From positions 186,001-250,000 of the forward strand of contig CAUTMV010000002.1 in the NCBI GenBank assembly GCA_963540505.1: a DNA stretch of 64,000 nucleotides. Reading direction: 5' to 3'. This DNA comes from Wolinella sp963540505. GTDB taxonomy: Bacteria; Campylobacterota; Campylobacteria; Campylobacterales; Helicobacteraceae. Below are positions 1 through 8,742 of the stretch, piece by piece. A program made the position numbers and the translations under genes. Each line of letters opens with the position of its first letter. The first letter of the stretch is position 1. The notes beneath the pieces were generated by a model. It ran no database searches. It saw only the letters and a list, made by a program, of their open reading frames with translations, and was not told the DNA's origin.

Positions 1-83
1 CGCTTTTAGTCATTGCCCATAGGCTCTCAACGATTGAGAGGTGCGAGAAGAAGATTAGAATTAGCCACGGGAAGATCGCATGA
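1..83 (+). CDS. ABC exporter ATPase, C-terminal end only (partial)
   Basis: Only the last 26 codons are in the window, open from base 3 to a TGA at 81-83. The peptide contains IAHRLSTIERC, the H-loop (switch histidine) region typical of ABC exporters of the MsbA/PglK type, followed by a short tail ending SHGKIA. The stop overlaps the next ATG (ATGA), so it is the upstream member of the glycan operon. In such a locus a lipid-linked oligosaccharide flippase is the natural guess, but substrate cannot be read from this fragment. Confidence 0.8.
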   Translation, partial: LLVIAHRLSTIERCEKKIRISHGKIA

Positions 84-595
84 AAGTCTTTTTGCTCGAT
101 GTTGATGGCGTGATGACAGATGGGCGATTCCTCTACACGAGTGATGGCAAGGTAATGAAAGTGTTTGGCTCTGATGATCACGATGTTTTGTCTATGCTTA
201 AGCCTCATATATACATCCATTTTGTTACAGGGGATCACAGAGGCTTTGGCATCACAAAGGCACGAATTGTAGAGGATATGAAAATGCCCCTTGACCTTGT
301 GAGCACTATCAAGAGAATCGATTGGATCAAAGAGCGATGGAATCCTAAAGAGGTAATTTATATGGGTGATGGTATTTTTGATCACTATGTTTTTCGAGAG
401 GTTGGATATGGCATAGCACCTTGCAATGCAAGTGAAATTTCTAAAAAGTTTGCGAGCTATATAACGAAACGAGATGGCGGAGATAGGGCGGTTGCGGAAG
501 CAGGGCTTCATATTTTGGAGAAGTTTTTTACCCCTTATGATCCTTTGACTTTACCGGACAAGCAGATTAAATTAAGCGGGGAGTGGGCGGTATGA
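80..595 (+). CDS. HAD-superfamily phosphatase, KdsC-like
   Basis: A 171-residue protein that opens with the HAD nucleophile motif LLDVDGVMTDG (Asp7 and Asp9). It has a second-motif threonine in FVTGDHRG and a third acidic motif MGDGIFDH. Length and architecture fit the small cap-less HAD subfamily of KdsC-type sugar phosphatases (KDO-8-P phosphatase and relatives in polysaccharide loci). It probably removes phosphate from a sugar-acid or sugar-phosphate intermediate in the cytoplasm. The start overlaps the upstream ABC gene stop, and its own stop overlaps the next ATG. The usual GDD of motif IV reads GDG here, so activity needs testing. The family call is firm; the substrate is inference. Confidence 0.75.
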   Translation: MKVFLLDVDGVMTDGRFLYTSDGKVMKVFGSDDHDVLSMLKPHIYIHFVTGDHRGFGITKARIVEDMKMPLDLVSTIKRIDWIKERWNPKEVIYMGDGIFDHYVFREVGYGIAPCNASEISKKFASYITKRDGGDRAVAEAGLHILEKFFTPYDPLTLPDKQIKLSGEWAV

Positions 596-1737
596 TAAGA
601 GATTTTATTAAGCAGCAAAAATGCACCCTTTTATGCACAGGTCCCATGAGCAAGCTTTGTATCGATGCTTGTGTAGAGCTTTCAGAGCAGTTTGGTATCC
701 CGCAAGTTTTGATTGCTAGTCGGCGTCAGATCGATTCTGCTGAATTTGGCGGCGGATATGTAGAAAACTTTACAACAGAGAGTTTTGCGCAATATGTCCG
801 ATCAAAAAATGCTTCCAAAGTCTTTTTGGCACGTGACCATGGAGGTCCTTGGCAAAGCTTGATTGAGAAAGATCGAGGCTTGGGTGTGAGCGATTCTATG
901 GCTTCAGCTAAAAGGTCTTTTGAAGCTGATATTTTGGCAGGTTTTGATTTTATACACCTAGATCCGAGTGTGCCTATTCAGGGGGAATCGTTAGGAATCG
1001 ACACAATTCTTAGTCGGCTCTTTGAATTGTATGGACATACGTATGAATTTGCAAAAAAAGCAGGTAGAGATGTTGAGTTTGAGCTAGGAACAGAGGAGCA
1101 AGATGGATATGGTCAGGATCTTGCGCAGTTTGAATATTTTTTACACAAGACGCAGGAATTTTGCCAAAAATATCAGGTTAAAAAGCCAACCTTTGTCGTT
1201 GCTCAAACAGGAACGAAAGTTATGGAGACTAGGAATGTAGGGATTTTCAAAGATGATATATCTAAAAAAAGTGATTTGTCTTTGGAGCACATCGAAAATA
1301 CTGTGAAGATATGTAACAAATATGACGTGATGATCAAAGAGCACAATACGGATTATCTTAGCAATCAGGCATTATCTTTAAGACCTACGCTTGGGATACA
1401 TGCATCAAATGTCGCACCAGAATTTGGCGTAGTGGAGACTAGAGGATTACTCTATTTGTTGAGTGTTTTTGATTTCAGAGATGAATTTGAACTGTTTGTG
1501 CAAGCAGCACTAGAGTCTAAAAAATGGGAAAAGTGGATGTTAGAAAATAGCAGTGCTACGGATATTGATAAGGCGATTATTTGCGGGCATTATGTATTTT
1601 CTAAATCATCGATTCAGCAGATGAGAGAACGGATAGGTGCGAGGTTGCTCAAACATAATGTCAATATGAATGAGTATTTAAAAATTTTAATCAAGCAATC
1701 CATGATGAGATATATGCAGCTTTTTAAAATGATTTGA
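592..1737 (+). CDS. KbaZ/GatZ-like (tagatose-bisphosphate aldolase family) protein
   Basis: A 381-residue protein resembling the GatZ/KbaZ family, non-catalytic subunits of class II D-tagatose-1,6-bisphosphate aldolase with a TIM-barrel fold. Shared landmarks are an early FGGGY block, a DHGGP block, FIHLDPS, ELGTEEQ, VVAQTGT, EHNTDYLS and LRPTLGIHASNVAPEFG. No partner GatY/KbaY aldolase is visible, and the neighbours are polysaccharide genes, so galactitol catabolism is unlikely. An aldolase or lyase making an unusual sugar phosphate is the working idea (inference). ATG 592 is chosen over GTG 583 because GGGGAG lies eight bases upstream; it overlaps the previous stop. Confidence 0.65.
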   Translation: MIRDFIKQQKCTLLCTGPMSKLCIDACVELSEQFGIPQVLIASRRQIDSAEFGGGYVENFTTESFAQYVRSKNASKVFLARDHGGPWQSLIEKDRGLGVSDSMASAKRSFEADILAGFDFIHLDPSVPIQGESLGIDTILSRLFELYGHTYEFAKKAGRDVEFELGTEEQDGYGQDLAQFEYFLHKTQEFCQKYQVKKPTFVVAQTGTKVMETRNVGIFKDDISKKSDLSLEHIENTVKICNKYDVMIKEHNTDYLSNQALSLRPTLGIHASNVAPEFGVVETRGLLYLLSVFDFRDEFELFVQAALESKKWEKWMLENSSATDIDKAIICGHYVFSKSSIQQMRERIGARLLKHNVNMNEYLKILIKQSMMRYMQLFKMI

Positions 1738-1748
1738 GCGAGGGAGAC

Positions 1749-2096
1749 ATGGAAGTTGTAGTTATTGAGAAGCCATGGGGCAAAGAGGAGCTTTTGGAAA
1801 AAAATGATCGGTATATGTTTAAGAGGTTGACGATGTATAAAGGGCATGCATGTAGCCTTCAATATCATGAGGTAAAGCGGGAATCAGTCTATCTTTTGAG
1901 TGGAGTTTTAAAGGTGTATGTTGGGGATAGAGAAGATGAGCTTGACGAGATCATAATGAAGCCGCACGATTCCATTACATTGAATCCTTTCAAAATCCAT
2001 CGAATGGAAGCACTCGAAGATAGCGTCTATTTAGAGGCATCGACTCCTGAGCTTGAAGATGTAGTGAGGCTTCAAGATCGTTATCAGAGAGCATGA
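1749..2096 (+). CDS. Single-domain cupin protein
   Basis: A 115-residue protein starting MEVVVIEKPWGKEE, like the C-terminal cupin of type II phosphomannose isomerases. Metal-ligand candidates are in YHEVKRESVYLLSG and the second cupin motif around FKIHRME. Small cupins of this type in glycan loci act as sugar isomerases or epimerases, or as small-molecule binding partners of nucleotidyltransferases; which applies here is unknown. GAGGG just upstream supports ATG 1749. The stop overlaps the next start (ATGATG). Confidence 0.65.
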   Translation: MEVVVIEKPWGKEELLEKNDRYMFKRLTMYKGHACSLQYHEVKRESVYLLSGVLKVYVGDREDELDEIIMKPHDSITLNPFKIHRMEALEDSVYLEASTPELEDVVRLQDRYQRA

Positions 2097-3226
2097 TGGA
2101 ATATATTGACCGAAGTGAGAGCGTTATCACGGGCAATAAATCTCTCGAACCCCTCTATAGTTTAGCGAATTTTCCCGTATTTATTGGAGCTACTTCTGCT
2201 CCCCGCACAGAGGATATGTTTGCCGATATGCAGTGGTCTATATGCAAGGAGAGTGGGGTAATTCAGCTAAATCAGGTGTTGCCTCTAGAGATTGTCTATT
2301 CCAGTTTTCACTCAGAGGCGGTTGGCAGTGTTTGGGCAGAGCATCGTGCTTGTTTTACAGGATTTATCTCTAAATATGCAGGTGAGAGTATTTTAGAAAT
2401 TGGAGGGTCAAATGGAGCTCTTGCGCAAGGATATATAGAGAGGAATCTAAATAAGCATTGGACTATTGTTGAGCCAAGTCCAAATTTTGCAGGCAATGAG
2501 AGAATCAAAGTCATCAAAGGATTTTTCAATAAGGATTTTTTGCTTCCGAGTGTTGATACGATTGTGCATTCCCATGTTCTTGAGCACATATATAATCCTA
2601 GAGAGTTTCTTAAAGATGTGAGCGATTTTCTTCCTAGCGGGAATTTTCACATCTTCTCTGTTCCGAATTTGAAAAAGTATCTTGAGAATAAATTTGTCAA
2701 TACCGTCAATTTCGAGCACACGTTTCTCTTAACTGAGGAGCTGGCAGATTATCTGCTATCACTCTATGGTTTTGAGATTGTTGAGAAAGAGTATTTTGGT
2801 CTGCATAGTATATTTTATGCGACAAGGAAAAGCTCTAGGACAACTCCCTTAAAGCTACCAAATCGTTATTGTGAACATAAGCGTTTGTATGAGGATTTTA
2901 TCGCGTTCTATCAAGATGAGGCGAAGCGGCTTAATACGTTGATTGCAGATTTTAACGGCACGATTTATCTTTTTGGTGCGCATATTTTTTCACAGTTTTT
3001 GATTTATATGGGGTTAGATTCCAGTAGGATCGCGGCAATTTTAGATAACTCGTCCGCAAAAAATGGCAAGCGATTGTATGGGACGGATAAGATGATTGTG
3101 TCGCCCTCTGCAATTGGTGCGGGGGGGGGGCAGGATATTGCCATAATTGTCAAAGTGGGGCAGTATCAAGAAGAGGTGCTTGAGCAGTTAAGGTCGTTAA
3201 ATAAGCATTGCACAATATGGGAGTAG
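2093..3226 (+). CDS. Phase-variable SAM methyltransferase 1 (C-methyltransferase-like), ON
   Basis: A 377-residue class I SAM-dependent methyltransferase of the type fused to a C-methyltransferase C-terminal domain. Motif I is ILEIGGSNGALAQ and the acidic end of the next strand is TIVEPSP. A HSHVLEHIYNP block follows, and the second Rossmann-like domain carries FGAHIFSQF and ILDNS. It is a close paralogue of the gene at 4802. A run of ten G near residues 343-346 lies in the C-terminal domain; at G10 the frame is intact to the natural end, so the gene is ON in this sequence. Probable role is methylation of a nucleotide sugar or glycan intermediate in the cytoplasm. A length change would replace or truncate the last 30-odd residues. 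Confidence 0.8.
   Translation: MMEYIDRSESVITGNKSLEPLYSLANFPVFIGATSAPRTEDMFADMQWSICKESGVIQLNQVLPLEIVYSSFHSEAVGSVWAEHRACFTGFISKYAGESILEIGGSNGALAQGYIERNLNKHWTIVEPSPNFAGNERIKVIKGFFNKDFLLPSVDTIVHSHVLEHIYNPREFLKDVSDFLPSGNFHIFSVPNLKKYLENKFVNTVNFEHTFLLTEELADYLLSLYGFEIVEKEYFGLHSIFYATRKSSRTTPLKLPNRYCEHKRLYEDFIAFYQDEAKRLNTLIADFNGTIYLFGAHIFSQFLIYMGLDSSRIAAILDNSSAKNGKRLYGTDKMIVSPSAIGAGGGQDIAIIVKVGQYQEEVLEQLRSLNKHCTIWE
3121..3130 (+). repeat. G10 homopolymer tract in methyltransferase 1
   Basis: Ten uninterrupted G residues between C and CAG inside the coding region, encoding part of AGGGQ. Slippage during replication would shift the frame in the C-terminal domain. In-frame length is ten, as at the other three methyltransferase tracts and the TonB receptor. 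Confidence 0.9.
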
Positions 3227-3228
3227 TG

Positions 3229-4797
3229 ATGGAGTATAGAGTTTTGATTGCCTCTGCGGGTTTAGGGAATCGCCTAAAAGGAATGACGAAAAATGTCAAT
3301 AAGGCGTTGATTTCGGTCGCACATAAGCCGGTAATTTCTTATATTGTTGAGAAATTTGATGAGGATGTGGAGTTTGTGATTCCTGTAGGCTACAAAGCCC
3401 AGACGGTCAAGGATTATCTTAGGCTTGCCTATCCGCAACGGAGATTTATATTTGTAGATGTCGATCTCTACGAAGGAGAGGGGTCGGGGCTTGGCTACAC
3501 TATCATGCAGTGCGAGAAAGAGCTTCAGTGCCCCTTTGTTTTTAGCTCAAATGATACGATTGTTTTAGAAGATATTAAGCCACCGAAATACAACTGGATG
3601 GGGCAGGCTCAGACAGAGGATAATTCGCAATATCGCACGCTCAGGGTTGAGAAGAGGAATGTGGTTGAGATCTGTGCTAAAGGAGCAAATAGAGATAATC
3701 GAGCCTATATTGGTCTTGCAGGGATCTGTGACTATAAAGAGTTTTGGAAAGCCATGAGAGATGGAGTTAATCAGGGCTCAATTGAGATTGGCGAGAGCTA
3801 TGGATTGCGTTTTTTGATTGACAAAGGAATCGAGCCTGTTGATTTTACTTGGTTTGACACGGGGAATCTTGAGGCACTTAATCAGACGCGAGCCTATTTT
3901 AATAAGAACATTGATGCCAATATTCTTGAGAAAGAAGAAGAGGCGATCTGGTTTGTTGGCGATAGAGTGATTAAATTTTCTACCGATGAGAGATTTATCA
4001 ATGATCGTGTCAAGAGGGCTGAGACTTTGAGTGGCTTTATCCCTGCGGTTGAAAATCACACAACGAACATGTATTCGTATAAGAAAGTTCAAGGCGAGGT
4101 CTTTTCCGAGAATCCTACGGTATCGACGTTCAAATATTTCCTGGACTGGATGAATAATTTTTGGGAGAGCAAGACACTAAGCAAAAAGCAACAAGAGGAG
4201 TTTCGCAATGTCTGCTTGGATTTTTATAAGAATAAAACCTATCAGCGTGTGAAACAGTATTTCACGACATTTGAGCAGATTGACGCAGAGGAGATTATCA
4301 ATGGTGATAAAGTGCCAAAAGTTTTCGATCTCCTTGATAGAATGGAGTGGGAGCAGCTTGCTTGTGGGATTCCTGTGCGATTCCATGGTGATTTGCACTT
4401 TGAAAATATTCTTATCAACAATGGAGGAAAAACACCTTTCACGCTTTTGGATTGGCGGCAGAATTTTGGTGGACTCATGGAGTATGGCGATATTTATTAT
4501 GACTTCGGGAAGCTAAATCATGGGATCATTATTTCTCATGGGCTTGTGGATAGGAATCTTTTTGATGTGAAACACAAGCTAAACAGCGTGCATTTTGACT
4601 TTTTAAGAAAGCAGAGCCTGATTGATTGCGAGAACTATTTTAGAGAATGGATTGAGAAGAGGGGCTTTGATTACAAAAGAGTCCGCATGATGACTGCGCT
4701 AATTTATCTCAATATCGCCACACTTCATCACTATCCCTATAGCATGTTGCTATTCTATTTAGGTAAGAATATGCTATTTGACATCACCAAGGAGTAA
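3229..4797 (+). CDS. Bifunctional sugar nucleotidyltransferase-kinase
   Basis: A 522-residue fusion. The N-terminal half is an NTP_transferase domain: an ASAGLGNRLKGMTKNVNKAL loop (the GXGXR variant of the nucleotide-binding signature), then FSSNDTIV and a later FTWFDTGN. The C-terminal half is an aminoglycoside phosphotransferase/choline-kinase-like domain with the catalytic HGDLHFENIL motif and LLDWRQNFGG supplying the metal aspartate. Fusion of an activating kinase with a nucleotidyltransferase suggests one polypeptide phosphorylates a sugar or polyol and couples it to a nucleotide. ATG 3229 follows the upstream stop by two bases; an in-frame TTG at 3208 is less likely. It sits between two paralogous methyltransferases. 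Confidence 0.8.
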   Translation: MEYRVLIASAGLGNRLKGMTKNVNKALISVAHKPVISYIVEKFDEDVEFVIPVGYKAQTVKDYLRLAYPQRRFIFVDVDLYEGEGSGLGYTIMQCEKELQCPFVFSSNDTIVLEDIKPPKYNWMGQAQTEDNSQYRTLRVEKRNVVEICAKGANRDNRAYIGLAGICDYKEFWKAMRDGVNQGSIEIGESYGLRFLIDKGIEPVDFTWFDTGNLEALNQTRAYFNKNIDANILEKEEEAIWFVGDRVIKFSTDERFINDRVKRAETLSGFIPAVENHTTNMYSYKKVQGEVFSENPTVSTFKYFLDWMNNFWESKTLSKKQQEEFRNVCLDFYKNKTYQRVKQYFTTFEQIDAEEIINGDKVPKVFDLLDRMEWEQLACGIPVRFHGDLHFENILINNGGKTPFTLLDWRQNFGGLMEYGDIYYDFGKLNHGIIISHGLVDRNLFDVKHKLNSVHFDFLRKQSLIDCENYFREWIEKRGFDYKRVRMMTALIYLNIATLHHYPYSMLLFYLGKNMLFDITKE

Positions 4798-4801
4798 TCT
4801 C

Positions 4802-5947
4802 ATGAATATTATCAGACGAACAAAATGTGCAATCACAGGTGCAGAAGATATTGAGTCTCTCTATACGTTTAAAGATTTCTCCATCTTCATGGGCTGTGCG
4901 GGGGGGGGGCACACCCATGAAAGAGACGAGCCATCTTGTGATATGGACTGGGGAATCTCAAGGAGCTCGGGCTTGATCCAGCTAAGAGAATTAGTGCCAC
5001 TTGAAGTTTTGTATTCGCAGTCCCATGGCTCAGGCTGTGTGGGGAAACTATGGGACAATCATCACAGTAGCTTTGCTGCATTTATCAGCAGATATTCTCC
5101 TTGCGGTGTGTTAGAGATTGGCGGTGCACATGGGATTTTATCGAGAAAATATCACGACCTAAAGGATACAAAATGGACGATTATCGAGCCAAATCCAACA
5201 CCTTCAGAAGATGTGAGGGCGACTTTTATTAAAGGGTTTTTCGATGAGAATTTCCAGTTTGAGCAGCCCTATGATGCTGTGGTGCATTCGCATGTTTTTG
5301 AGCATATTTATGACCCCAATCTATTCATGCAACACCTCGCTAATTTTTTGAGCGAGGGGAAGATGATGTTCTTTAGTGTCCCTAATATGCAGGTTATGCT
5401 TGAACGCAAGTATAATAACTGTCTCAACTTTGAACACACTATTTTCCTAACCGAGCCCTATATCGAATACTTGCTTGCAAGGTATGGCTTTAGAATCGAT
5501 AAAAAAGAGTATTTTCTAGATGATCACAGTATATTTTATGCTACATATAGGGATTCTAAGACCAAGCCCATCACACTTAGCGGGAATCTATATGATAAAA
5601 ACAAAAAACTTTACATGGATTATATCTCCTATCATGAGCGTCTTGTAGCCGAGCTCAATCACAAGATTAATAGGGCGGGAGGGAGCGTCTATCTCTTTGG
5701 TGCGCATATTTTCGCACAGTATCTTGTTGCATTTGGTCTGAATACAGAGAAGATTGTATGTATCCTTGATAATGATCCAAACAAGCAGGGCAAGCGACTT
5801 TATGGGACAGATAAGATGGTTGCATCTCCAAAGATACTTAAAGACGCACGCAACCCCAGTGTGATTTTGCGTGCAGGTGTCTATAATGACGAAATCAAGA
5901 AAGATATTCTGCAAAATATTAACGGGAATGTCGAGTTTTGGGAGTAG
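4802..5947 (+). CDS. Phase-variable SAM methyltransferase 2 (C-methyltransferase-like), ON
   Basis: A 381-residue paralogue of the gene at 2093, with motif I VLEIGGAHGILSR, then IIEPNP, HSHVFEHIYDP and a C-terminal FGAHIFAQY domain with ILDNDP. Its G10 run is not where the paralogue has one: it sits near residues 33-36, encoding CAGGGH, at a spot where the first copy has a short non-G loop. At G10 the frame is intact, so the gene is ON; any slip would truncate almost the whole protein. AAGGAG upstream supports ATG 4802 over TTG 4778. Likely methylates the same family of glycan intermediates as its paralogue. Confidence 0.8.
   Translation: MNIIRRTKCAITGAEDIESLYTFKDFSIFMGCAGGGHTHERDEPSCDMDWGISRSSGLIQLRELVPLEVLYSQSHGSGCVGKLWDNHHSSFAAFISRYSPCGVLEIGGAHGILSRKYHDLKDTKWTIIEPNPTPSEDVRATFIKGFFDENFQFEQPYDAVVHSHVFEHIYDPNLFMQHLANFLSEGKMMFFSVPNMQVMLERKYNNCLNFEHTIFLTEPYIEYLLARYGFRIDKKEYFLDDHSIFYATYRDSKTKPITLSGNLYDKNKKLYMDYISYHERLVAELNHKINRAGGSVYLFGAHIFAQYLVAFGLNTEKIVCILDNDPNKQGKRLYGTDKMVASPKILKDARNPSVILRAGVYNDEIKKDILQNINGNVEFWE
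4900..4909 (+). repeat. G10 homopolymer tract in methyltransferase 2
   Basis: Ten G residues flanked by C and CACAC, about 100 bases inside the gene. It is in frame as sequenced. Its early position makes it a near-complete on/off switch. Confidence 0.9.
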
Positions 5948-5986
5948 GGCTCTTGAGACGTCAATTAATAGCATTTGGAGATTACA

Positions 5987-6901
5987 ATGGCAGATAAGGT
6001 ACCGAGTTTATGCATATTTGCTAATTTTAGGATTGATAATGAGGAGAGGTATAACAGGCTTAAGTGTTCTTTCGAGTCTTTTAAGGGGATTTCCGCGAAA
6101 AAATGGGTAGTAAATGTTCGTGGAAGTTATGCCTTAAAGGTTTTATTATTTCTTAATGAGAATCTAGGCGAGAGGCTACATCCATTTTTACTTGAATCAA
6201 AAAGCGGATGGTTTTGCGATTCAAGACAGATGCTTAAGCATATTGATACAGACTTCGTGTTCTTTTGGATCGAAGATCATTTGAATATGGTGGATGTAGA
6301 TATATATGATCAGATGTTGGTTGATATGAAGAATACGAATTCTGATCTACTTATCTACTCATTTCTTAATGAGGCCTATCTATCAAGATATCGAGGGGTT
6401 CAACCGGCACGAGAGACGGAAAATTTGAAGGTATATAATCTTGATCGTAAAACTATACGATACATAGAGAATGAAAATGGAGAACAAGGGTATCTTACAA
6501 CGGCTGTTTCATTTTTGGATGCACGATTTTTTAGAAAAGTAATTAATTCTAATCATCCATGGCTAAAAAGATATCCAAGGGATACACCTTTTGATTTTGA
6601 GAAGAAATTTACTGATTTAGAGTTTGCTCCCGTTATGTATGCTGTCCCAAAATATGAACTATTTGCAAGTATTGATGATGATTTTGGCGTTGAGGGATAT
6701 TCTTTAATTTCGAGAGGTTTTCTAGGGTGGATGCATAGGGAACAGATAATACAAATGGAGTATGGTGAAAAAAAGATTAGCAGGAATAAGATAGTGCAGT
6801 TTGTAAAGTCGTGTTCTTGTATCTTTGGGGGAAGATTTGCCCTAAGAACTCTTAGGGGATTTTTCAATCTCTTAAGGAGAATTAAATACACATTGTTGTG
6901 A
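5987..6901 (+). CDS. Hypothetical protein, possible glycosyltransferase-like
   Basis: A 304-residue protein I cannot place in a family. It has no signal peptide. Visible blocks are CIFANFRIDNEER, FVFFWIEDH (possibly a nucleotide-sugar or metal-binding acidic patch) and a basic C-terminal tail. The position in an overlapping glycan operon and the WIEDH patch suggest a glycosyltransferase-like or glycan-modifying enzyme; this is inference. ATG 5987 has TGGAG six bases upstream. Base composition is more AT-rich than the flanking methyltransferases. Confidence 0.5.
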   Translation: MADKVPSLCIFANFRIDNEERYNRLKCSFESFKGISAKKWVVNVRGSYALKVLLFLNENLGERLHPFLLESKSGWFCDSRQMLKHIDTDFVFFWIEDHLNMVDVDIYDQMLVDMKNTNSDLLIYSFLNEAYLSRYRGVQPARETENLKVYNLDRKTIRYIENENGEQGYLTTAVSFLDARFFRKVINSNHPWLKRYPRDTPFDFEKKFTDLEFAPVMYAVPKYELFASIDDDFGVEGYSLISRGFLGWMHREQIIQMEYGEKKISRNKIVQFVKSCSCIFGGRFALRTLRGFFNLLRRIKYTLL

Positions 6902-6939
6902 TTGTGAATTTTTAGTTGTGCTTGGGAAAGGGTGTGGTA

Positions 6940-7691
6940 ATGGACGAGGTTCAAATTAAACAAGATGAGGAGTATAGCTTTCCTTATCATTATGTTAGTA
7001 GGTTTAGGGATGGGTTTTCGCAAACCTTTAATGATACGTGGGGGATAAATTATGTCTCTACTATAGAGTATATTATTCATCGTTTACAAAATGAGAACTT
7101 TAACTCTTTGATTGATATGGGTTGTGGAGATGGTAGGCTGACTCAAGAGCTAGCAATTGAATTTCCGGACAAAAGAATTTTAGGTGTGGATTATTCTCGC
7201 AGAGCTATTAGTTTAGCAAAAAGTCTCAATCTTTCAGGGGGGGGGCACTCTATTGTCAGTTGGACATTATGAAAGAAACTATTGAAAAAGTCGATCTAAT
7301 TACGCTTATAGAGGTATTTGAACATATTCCACCTTCCATCTCAAGCGAGTTCGTGGAAGGTGTATATAGCCATCTTAATGAAGGGGGCGTATTATACATA
7401 ACGGTTCCTCACCAGAACAAACCTGTTGAATACAAGCACTATAGGCATTTTTCTTCAAAAACAATTTCAGAGTGCTTCGAGGGAAAATTTCATATTGAAG
7501 AAATCATTCCCTTTGAATCTAACGGGTTTCGTAAGAGGATTATTGATACAATACTGACAAATAGGCTTTTTATATTGAATCACCAGAAAATTAAAAATTA
7601 TATATATCAATATTACAAAAACAATTTGTTTCTTCTTGGTAACAGCGAGGAAAAATGTAATCGGCTATTTATAAGAGCGGTAAAAAAATGA
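6940..7691 (+). CDS. Phase-variable SAM methyltransferase 3, OFF (G9)
   Basis: Two overlapping frames (6940-7272 and 7260-7691) encode the two halves of one class I methyltransferase. The first half holds motif I LIDMGCGDGRL and LGVDYSRRAI; the second holds DLITLIEVFEHIP and a LYITVPHQNK strand, a UbiG-like layout. A G9 tract joins them. Adding one G (G10) restores a single 250-residue reading frame, so the gene is OFF here and the product stops after about 110 residues. GGGAAAGGG upstream supports ATG 6940. It probably targets an O- or C-position on the same surface glycan. Confidence 0.8.
7237..7245 (+). repeat. G9 homopolymer tract, out of frame
   Basis: Nine G residues between CA and CACTC. 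The reading frame changes across the tract. One extra G would fuse the two methyltransferase halves. Confidence 0.9.
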
Positions 7692-7792
7692 TTTTGCGAC
7701 ACTATGTGTGGAGATTTGGACTAGCTTCTGTGGCTTACTTTTGCGAGTGTTTCGATTCTCTTCCTAACATGTTTTGGGGGTATCTTAAGTGA
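7688..7792 (+). CDS. Candidate 34-residue coupled small protein
   Basis: An ATG at 7688 overlaps the methyltransferase stop (ATGA), and its TGA at 7790-7792 overlaps the GTG start of the next gene (GTGA). The 34-codon frame exactly bridges the two genes and encodes an aromatic- and cysteine-containing peptide beginning MILRHYVWRFG. Double overlap is the spacing used throughout this operon, but a frame this short can arise by chance. No family is recognised. Confidence 0.35.
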   Translation: MILRHYVWRFGLASVAYFCECFDSLPNMFWGYLK

Positions 7793-8742
7793 TCCAGCTC
7801 TCCGTTATTATTCCCACCAGAAATCGTGCAGAGACTCTCAAGAGAGCCTTGGAAAGTATCACAACTCAGGCGGTAGATCCATGTTCTTTTGAGGTTATTG
7901 TTGTTGACAATGGTTCTGCGGATAAGACGCGGAGCATTGTAGGTGGCTTTAGCAATGCTTTTAAGAATCTTGTTTATATTTATGATGAGAGACCAGGACT
8001 CCACATTGGTAGGCATAGGGGGTTGTTAGCTTCAAGGGGCAATATTCTAGTATATGGAGATGATGATATTGAGGCTTTGCCTACGTGGCTTGAGGGGATT
8101 AAAGAAAGCTTTGATGATGAGAGTGTCGTGTTGGTGGGGGGCAAGAATATGCCAAACTTCGAGTCTGCGCCGCCCAAATGGATCTCTGAAATGTGGGAGA
8201 GTGGCGGTCAAAGGCGAGTGCTTGGGTATTTGAGTATTTTGGATTTCGGCGATGAGTTTCAGGAGATTGATCCATATTTTGTCTTTGGATGCAACTTCTC
8301 AATTCGAAAGGATATTTTGTTAGAGGCTAGAGGGTTTCACCCGGATGGAATGCCTCAAGAGTTAATTAAATATCGCGGTGATGGCGAAAGCCATGTTTCA
8401 AAGTTTATAGCCAGTCGCGGGTATAAAGCTGTATATAACCCAAAAGCTTCTGTCTATCATCTATGTAGCACTGCAAGAATGAGCAAAGATTATTTTATGC
8501 AACGGGCGTTTAATCAGGGAATATCCGATTCTTATACCGCCCTCAGAGAAGGTCAAAGGGGAAATATTCTAAAATTGAGGATAAAGATAGCGATTAAAAA
8601 GTATTTGCTTGGTAGAGATGAGGCAATCCAAGAAGCATTTGTGCGTGGGTATAAGTATCATCAGCGTGAGGTTGAGCGAGATCCGAAATTGCGTGAGTGG
8701 GTAATGAGAAGTGATTATATAGAGAATGGAGGTATAAAGTGA
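7789..8742 (+). CDS. Glycosyltransferase family 2
   Basis: A 317-residue GT-A fold glycosyltransferase. The N-terminus LSVIIPTRNRAETL and VIVVDNGSADKT are the standard nucleotide-binding start of GT2. The metal-binding acidic motif is ILVYGDDDIE, and an acceptor-side block HPDGMPQELIKYRGDGESH follows. It transfers a sugar from a nucleotide donor to a lipid-linked or glycan acceptor in the cytoplasm. The GTG start overlaps the preceding small frame, with GGGGGT upstream. The stop overlaps the following gene. Donor and linkage are unknown. Confidence 0.85.
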   Translation: MIQLSVIIPTRNRAETLKRALESITTQAVDPCSFEVIVVDNGSADKTRSIVGGFSNAFKNLVYIYDERPGLHIGRHRGLLASRGNILVYGDDDIEALPTWLEGIKESFDDESVVLVGGKNMPNFESAPPKWISEMWESGGQRRVLGYLSILDFGDEFQEIDPYFVFGCNFSIRKDILLEARGFHPDGMPQELIKYRGDGESHVSKFIASRGYKAVYNPKASVYHLCSTARMSKDYFMQRAFNQGISDSYTALREGQRGNILKLRIKIAIKKYLLGRDEAIQEAFVRGYKYHQREVERDPKLREWVMRSDYIENGGIK

